From Piliocolobus tephrosceles (lineage: Eukaryota > Chordata > Mammalia > Primates > Cercopithecidae): a stretch of 64,000 bases of DNA. Position 1 is the stretch's first letter, and each line of letters opens with the position of its first letter. Position numbers and translations under genes: made by a program. Under the pieces are notes generated by a model, which had not been told where the DNA came from, did no database searches, and saw only the letters and a list, made by a program, of their open reading frames with translations. Shown here piece after piece: positions 56,181-64,000 of the stretch. The stretch covers positions 5,867,918-5,931,917 of the forward strand of contig NC_045436.1 of the NCBI RefSeq assembly GCF_002776525.5, in the 5' to 3' direction.

Positions 56181-58168
56181 TATGCAGTAGCACTGAGTTG
56201 ATCCACCATGAGAAAGAAGCTGAAGATGGACAGGAACACAGCCTTCAAGAATCTGGCATTATTCTTTGTGTGTAGAAGGTACTGAATGCACATCTGTGGG
56301 AGGGAGGATGAGAAAAAAGACAGTGGAGTGGGGTTATCTTTAAGGATTGCTTGCTCTATGTTCAACTAACGAGACGTCTGTGCTTGGGGAATGGCTGTTC
56401 AAAAAGAAAAAGTTGTATTGCAGAGAAAGATGCTTAAAAGTTGTATTGCAGAGAAAGATGCTTAAAAAAACCACACTACTTACCCCGCTACTGCTTGCAT
56501 CTTACCCCACTACTACTTGCTTAATTCCAGTCCAGCTGCCTTTCATTCTGCACCTGGGTAGTGCTGGAACAGAGTGCCAAGAGCTGCAGACACATGGTTA
56601 CTGCTCGAACAGTAGCTTTTTTCCCCTTTCTCTTGTGTCCCTAAGTGTCCTCAATGGACTCACAGACATGCAGGCAGAATTTCTTCTCAGTCTGTATTAC
56701 TGAAAAATCCAGGTAGTCCCCTGCTTAGAAACATTCGATTGTCAAATCATCTCTTAGGCACAAGCCCCATCTCCAAGGAGGCCTTTCCTTATTCCCACCC
56801 TTTCAGTTGTACAACCCTAGTGACCCTGATCTTGCATCTGCCTACACCATCCAACAACCATCTGCACCTCCACCCTCTGGAGGACCCTTCTCAGAGCCCT
56901 TGTGTCCGCTGTGTCATGTGGGCCTCCATCTCTGCAGACTCATGAGCTGGGGCCAGGAAAAGGTTCCCTCCCTCGACCAACAGATTCAGATAATGGGGCA
57001 ATGAGATGCATGTTGACATTGGAACTCTTGTTTTTCCATGCAAACAATGTTATAAAGGGGACTAAGGTCCTCCACTGGTTTTGGGAATTTGGCTGTTGGT
57101 CAATTGTCATCAATGAACTTTAAAAAAATAGATAAAAGAGGAGGTCCTGCAAAGCCCATGGTCAGAGCATTAAACACCAATGTTTTGAAGGAGCAGGACC
57201 TTGGATGAATGGACTGTCGGTGAGGGGAGATACAGAAACTCTACTCATCCATCAGGCCAGACGTCCACATTGTTTAGCTTCCAGAAGCTGAAGCATTTCC
57301 TCTTTCTTCCTCAGCACCACTAACAAAGCAAATACGAGGCAGCCGGCAGCCGGCACAGCCTCCACCGATGGAGGGGCCTCATTTGTCTCGCTGCACAGAA
57401 CCGGAATCATCATCACTCAAATATGGCAAGGAGGCCACAGGCAGGAGGCAGTGACCATGAAATGCAGGCCTTTGGACATCTGGGTGTCCAGCCCTACAAA
57501 ACAGCTGTTCCTACTCTCAGACTGATCAGTGACGTAAGTCCTCTGTCTCTCTGTATATTTGTTGTGAAACACTTGTCCTTCTTGGACCAGCCAAAGCCAA
57601 TGGCAGAGAGAAAGGGTAAAACAAATACACACCAACAACAAACAGTATGAAAGGTGAAGAAAAAGGAGTTTCTCCAAATTCTGAAAGGTGGTTGGGAAGT
57701 GGCAGGCGACTATGACTGTGATGGGGGAGTAGGAGGAAACATTTTAAGCAAGTCACATGGTGCGTCTGCGGCCCGAATTACCAGAGGACATGGATTTTTA
57801 TGATGCCCTGGAAGTCAGTCTGACCTAGATAGAGCAAGCCTCAAACTAGTTTCAGCTCACACGTCTCTGCGCTGTTAGTTTGGGATGTGTGACGACAGGG
57901 ACGCGACGCCCAGGCACACAGCCATACTTGGCTGGTTTGTTTCCTTCCTTTCTCCCAGCTGGCTGGTTCACCAGGGTTTACTTTCATGACCGCTGCTCTC
58001 AGGAAAATCCTGCTTCTGGATTCTCACTGCCAGGACCCCACTCTCCCTAACGTTTCTCTAAGGCAGACAATCTGGTTTCAGCCGGCTTGACAAACTTGTA
58101 GCTTTCTCATCACAACAGACAAGCAATGAGGACATTTCTGTTTTGAACCCTATATTCTGCAACACAAA
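56181..58168. other. Unannotated intergenic DNA with tandem duplications
   Basis: Contains a 28-bp exact tandem duplication (56411-56466) and an adjacent imperfect 22-bp duplication (about 56478-56522). No gene or transposon recognised. Confidence 0.5.
56411..56466. repeat. 28-bp tandem duplication (two exact units)
   Basis: Unit 'agttgtattgcagagaaaga' + 'tgcttaaa' occurs twice head to tail with no mismatch. Confidence 0.95.
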
Positions 58169-58302
58169 ATGTCATGCCAACCTAAACGTATGAATGGGAT
58201 GGGATATTCATTCAATGTCATGCCAACCGGTATGAATGGGATGGGATATTCATTCAATGTCATGCCAACCCAAATGTATGAATGGCATGGGATATTCATT
58301 CA
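58169..58302. repeat. 46-bp tandem repeat, three copies
   Basis: Units at 58169-58214, 58215-58256 (4 bp shorter) and 58257-58302, each starting 'atgtcatgccaacc' and ending 'gggatattcattca'. Confidence 0.95.
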
Positions 58303-58471
58303 ACACCTGCTTGCGGCTTCTATCACTAAAGAACTGTAAAAGGAGAAGTCGAAGAAATGAGAAATGCCTTCACAAAAGGATCCCACAAAAGGATAAACCT
58401 GTCTCCCTTAAAATGCTTCCCTGAAATAAAGTTAGTAGTGAATAGGACATGTATCTAACCATAAATTATTT

Positions 58472-58576
58472 TATTTTTTCTCCTTTTTAAAATAGAGACA
58501 GGGTCTCACCATATTGCCCAAGCTGGTCACGAACTCCTGAGCTCAAGTGATCCACCCGCCTCAGCCTCCCAAACCA
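58472..58576 (-). repeat. Partial Alu left arm (antisense)
   Basis: 'tagagacagggtctcaccatattgcccaagc' to 'cctcagcctccc', only the left-arm part. Confidence 0.75.
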
Positions 58577-58645
58577 ATACAATATTTTCTATCTCGTGCT
58601 ACTAAATTGGACCCTAGGAGCTCAAGGTATTCACATCTGCTCTCC

Positions 58646-58678
58646 CCCCCCCCCCCTCTCTCTCACACACACACACAA
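58646..58678 (+). repeat. Compound C / CT / CA simple repeat
   Basis: C14, then (CT)n, then (CA)n in direct succession. Confidence 0.93.
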
Positions 58679-58830
58679 AAGAGAGACAACCAACAAAGAT
58701 GACCCAGGCTTTCTCCTTTTCTGTGGTGCAAAGTTTATTTAATATACTAATACTCAAATGACTTAAAGGGATATAAAAAGAACAGCTGCAGTGCCTTAGA
58801 AAAGCATCATGTTAAAATTGACTAGTTTTG

Positions 58831-59142
58831 GGCCAGGTGCAGTGGCTTGCGCCTGTAATCCCAGCACTTTGGGACGCCAAGGGGGGGGGGGGCGGATCAC
58901 CTGAGGTCAGAAGTTCAAGACCAGCCTGGCCAACGTGGTGAAACCACATCTCTACTAAAAATATAAAAAATTAGCCTGGCGTGGTGGCAGATGCCTGTAA
59001 TCCCAGATACTCAGGAGGCTGAGAGAGGGAGAATCGCTTGAACTCAGGAGGCGGAGGTTGCAGTGAGATGAGATCGCACCACTGCACTCTAGCCTGGGTG
59101 ATAGAGCAAGACTCGATCTCAAAAAAATAAAATAAAATAAAA
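58831..59142 (+). repeat. AluS element
   Basis: Full-length; a G13 run at 58880-58892; tail of AAAAT units; target duplication 'aatt(g/t)actagt' around it. Confidence 0.9.
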
Positions 59143-59479
59143 TTTACTAGTGTGGGTGGAAAAGAGAAAACACTCCAAAATTAAATGACTGTCTAGTAAA
59201 TTCCTCATTAATTGTAAAGTCATGTCACATTTCATCAGTGATACTGAAGAAGGTCTTTACGGCACCTCTCCTCATTCCATTCACCTAAAACACCCACCAT
59301 TCTTAATAGTTTGTTTCCTCTTCGAAAGGGAAAACATATTTGAAAATAAAATGACTATATAATATTTATAACAGCTCAAACAGAACAACTATGGGGTATT
59401 TAATAACACTATGGAATTACTGCTAATTTGCTTAGGTTAGTAACAGTATTGCAGCTATTTTTCAAGGGTCTTTATCTTT
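59143..59479. other. Unannotated intergenic DNA
   Basis: Nothing firm; could be older L1 upstream of the next entry. Confidence 0.45.
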
Positions 59480-59680
59480 TAGAGATGCATACTGAAATAT
59501 TTATGGATGAATTAATATGATGTCTAGGTTTGCTTCAGAATAATTGGGGGGAGGAGGGAGTAGATGGGGATATAAATGAAACATGATGGCATTGCTGAAA
59601 CCAGATATTGGGTTTGTTTTTGTATTCTCTCTACTTTTGTGTATTTTAGAAATTGTACGTGATAAAAAGGAAAAAAAAAA
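59480..59680 (+). repeat. Old LINE-1 3' UTR (L1M-type)
   Basis: 'tatgatgtctaggtttgcttcagaataat', 'gaggagggagtagatgggg' and 'gtattctctctacttttgtg' fit an old L1M 3' UTR ending in an A-run. Confidence 0.6.
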
Positions 59681-59683
59681 AGC

Positions 59684-59819
59684 AACAGTTATATAAAATG
59701 GTCTAAATTTTAAATCTCCAACAATAACATTTAGCATTTCTTGGAAATTTTTCCACTGAGAGTCTGGACAGAGGTAAAGAATATCATTAAATCCCGTTCA
59801 GAAGTAAGCTACCAAACAC
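59684..59819. repeat. ~130-bp diverged duplicate, copy A
   Basis: Shares 'aatggtctaaattttaa', 'ctccaa', 'atttcttg' and 'ttcagaagtaag..accaaaca' with 61740-61869 in the same order. Not a family I recognise. Confidence 0.75.
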
Positions 59820-59834
59820 ACTGGTGCAAGACAT

Positions 59835-59995
59835 GGGAAATTGCAGTTCTAGCCCCGGCTTTGCCACTGTCTAGCTTTGTGACCTTAAGCCTGTCTCTTA
59901 ACGTCTGTGGGCTTCATTACTTCATTTATATAAAACCAGTGTGTCAGACCAGAAGTATTCTAAGGTCTCTTCCAGCTATAAGAGTCAATGAAATA
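59835..59995 (+). repeat. MIR-related SINE
   Basis: 'ccccggctttgccactgtctagctttgtgaccttaag' and the 'aaggtctcttccagctataag' 3' end characterise a MIR subfamily. Confidence 0.75.
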
Positions 59996-61169
59996 TGAAG
60001 CCCACTTAAAAGGAAGCAGCAAAAGTGTAGCCCAGGCATAGTAAATCCTAACAGCTGCTACAACTCTACAACATTTGGTCAACTACAAAAACCGATCATT
60101 CAAACTAAATGTTGGGAGAAAGATATTCATCTGACGTTGACCAAAAGCTTGGCTTTGTTCCACTTTATGCAGCCAAAGGTAGACTCAAAATTGGGATAGA
60201 ATGAAGTGATAGAAGTTAATTTAATTAGGTTTCACTGAACTCTTGCAATATTCCAGATTAACCGACCCATTGGGAAATGAGAAGGAGTTTTATGTCTGGG
60301 AAATGCCCTGTTTTTTCTTTTATAATTGCTTTAAAAAGTGGGAACCTAGCACTCAGGAACCCATAAAGATCAATGTGTATTCAGAGTAAAGGGCCAATTA
60401 ACAGAAAATTCCACATACAGAAAAACAGGGAAGGGTCTCTGGGATCAAGGGAATGGCATTTTATCTCAGGGATTCAGTTTCCCAAATTCCATCTGGGGAG
60501 TCCTTGTAAAAAGAGAACATGGTGGAATCTGTTTTTGGACAAACATTTCTGCTGTGATTTTCCAGAACAGTGAGCTGGGTATCAATGTACAGTAGACCTG
60601 ACGTCCTGGTATCTTTCACTTACTCATACTTCTCACATAGCCAGACTGGCCACAGCGCATATTTCAGAGTGGTGCCTTGGCTGGGGTCCTCATTACATGT
60701 AATTAATTCAGTTCTAGTTCAGCTCAAGTTCAAACCAGTGGAAATAAGTTACTTTTAAAGTTGTTGGTTCAAATTAAGTTCCACTTCTAAAATGGAGAAT
60801 ACCCAAAAATGTCTCGATCTATAATAATTCTGTTCGCTGTCAGCCTTCCAAAGCTACGTAGATGACAGCACGCATGCCACAAAGAGAATGAAATCAGATG
60901 AGAGGTCTATTCCATGCTATGAAATTGGCTTGAGTGACGATGAGAATAACACAATTAAACATAGAAAAATTACTCTTTCTGTGCATTTCTGCCTAAATAT
61001 CATCTTAAACAGAGATTTCAATATTTTTATGAGGTTTTTCTATGCCCCACTGTGTAATAATTCATGTTGAATTCTAGTTTTCAGAAGAAATTCCATTTAG
61101 TTATTTAACAAATATATAAGAGCTTAAAACGTGAGGCAGTGATGTCCTTTCAATTCACTGACAAAGCGT
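59996..61169. other. Unannotated intergenic DNA
   Basis: Nothing recognised. Confidence 0.5.
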
Positions 61170-61466
61170 TTTCTTTTTTTTTTTTTGAGACTGAGTTTCT
61201 CATTGTCGCCAGGCTGAAGTGCAGTGGTGCGATCTCGGCTCACTGCGACCTCCGCCTCCCAGGTTCAAGCAATTCTCCTGCCTCAGCCTCTGGAGTAGCT
61301 GGGACTACAGGCGTGCCACCACATCCAACTAATTTTTTTGGTATTTTTAGTAGAGATGGGGTTTCACCATGTTGGCCCAGATGGTCTGAAACTCCTGACC
61401 TCGGGATCTGCCTGCCTCGGCCTCCCAAAGTGCTGGAATTATAGGCGTGAGCCACTGCGCCCGGCC
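61170..61466 (-). repeat. AluS element (antisense)
   Basis: Full reverse Alu, poly-T end of 13. Confidence 0.9.
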
Positions 61467-61984
61467 AGCCTTTTATTGTTCCCCACGACTGGGCCTAAGA
61501 TTTCCTCACCTCTTGATGGTGAGGCTGTCCCTCTTTCCTGGACAATCTATGAGCCTCCCTTGAGGCTCATCAATCTATCAGCCTCCCTTGAGAAACTCGG
61601 AAAAGGCAATTTACTTATTTACTTCAGTCTCATTGAAGGCAGAAAGGTTCTTGAAGAGACCTGTACCACCCCACAGCTCTGTTGATTATATTTAGAGAAT
61701 GTTTTCACTCTTCTTTCCACAGCCAATGAGACAGACGTTAACAGCTACACACAATGGTCTAAATTTTAACTCTCCAAAAATCACGTGTATTTCTTGAAAA
61801 AAATTCCTCCGTAGGGTCTGCACACAGGTGAAAAAAAAAAATCCAATTCAGAAATAAGTTATCAAACAGGCAAAATTATTACCCCACAATGTTCTTTTTC
61901 TGTCCAAGGTAAAATGCTAAAATTTCACGTTGGTCATTCGAATTTTTAAATGAGAGGAAAACATCTAACAGAGATATTGTCAAG
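61467..61984. other. Intergenic DNA with short duplications
   Basis: Holds a 28-bp period duplication (61543-61592, 'caatctat(ga/ca)gcctcccttgag') and copy B of the ~130-bp duplicate. Confidence 0.6.
61740..61869. repeat. ~130-bp diverged duplicate, copy B
   Basis: Direct-orientation partner of 59684-59819, about 2.06 kb away, with several substitutions and small gaps. Confidence 0.75.
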
Positions 61985-62250
61985 GCTTTCTGCTATCTCT
62001 TTCACAAACTTTTCTGGCTCCATCCTTTTCATCTCTCATTTTATCGGACAAAGGCCCCAAGTTAATTCTAACCTAAACATTTTAGTGCCATCTTTTCTGT
62101 TCTCCTAGTCTCCAAACATACTTTTTCTGGACATACTGAATGTAGATGACAATTTATCTTTATCTCCGATCTGGCTGTGACATTCTCTTCTTAAAATCCT
62201 AACGGTAGCTCTCAGTCAATCCCTCTGCAAAATTAGCACAACGTTTTTCT
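61985..62250 (+). repeat. Possible LINE-2 remnant
   Basis: 'gtgacattctcttcttaaaatcctaacggtagctctca' parallels the L2 phrase 'atgtcactcccctgcttaaaaccctccaatggcttccca'. Confidence 0.45.
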
Positions 62251-62423
62251 CCTCCACGAAAAGACTTTTAGCTTGTTGGATCAGGTGGTTGGTTTGTTGA
62301 CTGGTTTATGCCTGGATACCTTAGAATAAAATTGTCTGATAACTGAAAAAGAAGACTTTTAAATCTGAAGATTTTTAAATCCATCCGCTCCTGCACTCAC
62401 AGTATATGGATAAAGAAATTCAG

Positions 62424-62724
62424 CAGGGCACAGAGGCTCATGCCTGTAATCCCAGCACTTTGGGAGGCCAAGGTAGGTGGATCACCTGAGGTCAGGAGTT
62501 TGAGACCAGCCTGGCCAACATATAGTGAAACCCCATCTCTACTTAAAATATACAAAAATTAGCTGGGTGTGGTGGCGCATGCCTATGGTCCCAGCTACCT
62601 GGGAGGCTGAGGCAGGAGAATCTCTTGAACTCGGGAGGCGGAGGTTGCAGGGAGCCAAGATCGCACAACTGCACTCAGCCTGGGCGACAGAGCAAGATTC
62701 CATCTCTAAAGAAAAAAGAAAAGA
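62424..62724 (+). repeat. AluS element inserted in MIR
   Basis: Full Alu, tail GAAAAAAGAAAAG. 'aaagaaa(t/c)t' flanks it, and MIR sequence lies on both sides. Confidence 0.88.
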
Positions 62725-62850
62725 AACTGAGGCACCAAATTCCTTTCCTAAGGCTGTAGCTAGTTAGCAGCACCAAGTGGACTAGGCCCTAGGTCTCTGA
62801 CTTCCCATGAGGTGCTATTTGCACCATGTCGTACTATCGCCTCTCACTGC
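62725..62850 (-). repeat. MIR fragment interrupted by Alu
   Basis: 'gaaactgaggcaccaaattcc..gctgtagctagttagcagcacc' follows the reverse MIR; the short part left of the Alu (62400-62423) belongs to it. Confidence 0.65.
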
Positions 62851-64000
62851 CATGCACCATCCCCCCGAGTTCTTCTCAAGTATGCCTCACCCCTCTTCCC
62901 TGTATTTGACATCCTGTTCCCATCCCCCAAGCCTCGTCTGAAGTTGGCCATAGACCCAACAGGTTTCTACTAACTCTTCCTTCCACTCATCAGCAGCAAA
63001 TCAACTATGCCACTTGAGCCCCCTAAATCTGGGCTCCAGATTTCTCCAAGAAATTAATAGATGGGGTTGTCCATGGAGAAATGGTGAAAGGTGCCACACC
63101 AACGCGAGGCATCTGACACTGCCAGTGACAGATGAGATCAGGGAGATGCGGCTCAGTTAACTTACAGCTCACAAGCCTACCTGATGTTAGGGCCCAGGAG
63201 AAGAGAAAGTCACTCACTATGTCCCACCGCCCAGCTGCACTGTGAACTCATGCGATGCACAAGCACCCCAGAAACTGTTCACTGGAGGAGCTCTGTGGTT
63301 TCCTCCAGACTGATGCCAGCAGAGAGCCACTGTATGCCTCTGTTTTTGCTCTGTGAGGACACCGCACAAATACTTCCGTGCATGATGTATGGGTCAAGAG
63401 CAGAAAGGGGTACAAGGGATATGTGTAGGGCCCATGAAGGTGAAGGAGGATAAGACGGTGAGAGAGAGGGTGGCAGTGAGCCTGGGGACATGCCTTGACA
63501 GAGGCTGGCCTGAGGCTGCCTGGGGTCCCTACACATAATTTTCACCAACTCCTTCACCCCATACACACGTCTGATCTTCAAACACTAAAATAATAACAAA
63601 CAGATAATTTGGGAGATTTATGGCTCTTGATCTTTTACAGAAACAGGCTGTGGGCACATGAAATTGATCTGTAAGTGCCAAGTCCTTTATTACTGCGGCT
63701 ATTTTTTTTAAATAACAGACACCATTGTGCAGATTTCAACATAGTTTAGACAAAAAAAAAAAAAAAAAATTCTATCCGTGAGTAAAGAACAATTCTAGAG
63801 AGCAGAGCTTTCACTGTTAATCTTTAGGGAAAAGAAAAATAAAACAAAATAGAAAAACTCAGCTCACCCCTTGCAGGCCATCCTTTGTGCTCCTAATCTC
63901 AATACGAAGGTTAGGATTAAAAGCATTGGTATTAAAATAGCCTGCAGTTTCTGCTTTGAAGTCTAATGATGACAATAGCTAAAATCTTTGGCAACTTTTG
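62851..64000. other. Unannotated intergenic DNA
   Basis: An A18 run at 63752-63769 lacks a retroelement body. No exon recognised. Confidence 0.5.

Noticed and set aside
1..64000. tRNA, snRNA, 7SK or Y-RNA genes
   Set aside because: Scanned by eye for hallmark sequences on both strands; only 7SL-derived Alus and tRNA-derived MIRs were found. A covariance-model search was not possible.

Overview
This window is primate genomic DNA, most likely from an Old World monkey. It is dense in Alu elements and also holds LINE-1, LINE-2, MIR, MaLR LTR and fossil DNA-transposon copies. Several young Alus (36810, 50347, 51155 and, on the other strand, 11258) carry variants I associate with the cercopithecoid AluY lineage rather than human AluY: 'ggcgggaac' where human AluY has 'ggcgtgaac', and 'gagatccggcc' where human AluY has 'gagatcgcgcc'. 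The exact species cannot be read from the sequence.

The only protein-coding exon I can identify is on the minus strand at 34418-34583. It encodes the 55-residue N-terminus of STOX2 (storkhead box 2) and ends in a GT splice donor. It lies in a CpG island (about 34330-35620) with GC boxes, a G-quadruplex-type G run and a TATA-like element at plausible spacing upstream. Bases 1-34417 are therefore read as STOX2 intron 1, and bases beyond about 34850 as upstream/intergenic DNA. The inferred 5' UTR has two very short upstream ORFs joined by an ATGA overlap. On the opposite strand, inside the same island, a 40-codon ORF with a strong start context (35503) could belong to a divergent transcript; this is unproven.

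Layout. 1-27.9 kb: intron 1 rich in Alus, with MLT1, L2, MIR, MER5A, MADE1 and an L1 3' end split by an Alu. 27.9-36.8 kb: no Alu or L1 at all; only an L2, one weak MIR and the promoter/CpG island. 36.8-44.8 kb: a monkey-type AluY, a complete hAT element with 8-bp target duplications, L2 pieces, an old L1 split by a young 5'-truncated L1 with a perfect 15-bp target duplication, and a Tigger1 pogo-type fossil. 44.8-64 kb: gene-poor flank with more Alus, MIRs, an L1, an MLT1 and several short tandem duplications.

No tRNA, snRNA, CRISPR, prokaryotic operon or intact viral gene was seen. I found no convincing new biological system. The most useful leads are the uORF pair and divergent small ORF at the STOX2 promoter, the repeat desert around it, and several unexplained direct duplications (60 bp, 39 bp and about 130 bp). 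All family and subfamily calls are by eye, without a database search, and repeat edges are approximate unless a target-site duplication fixes them.
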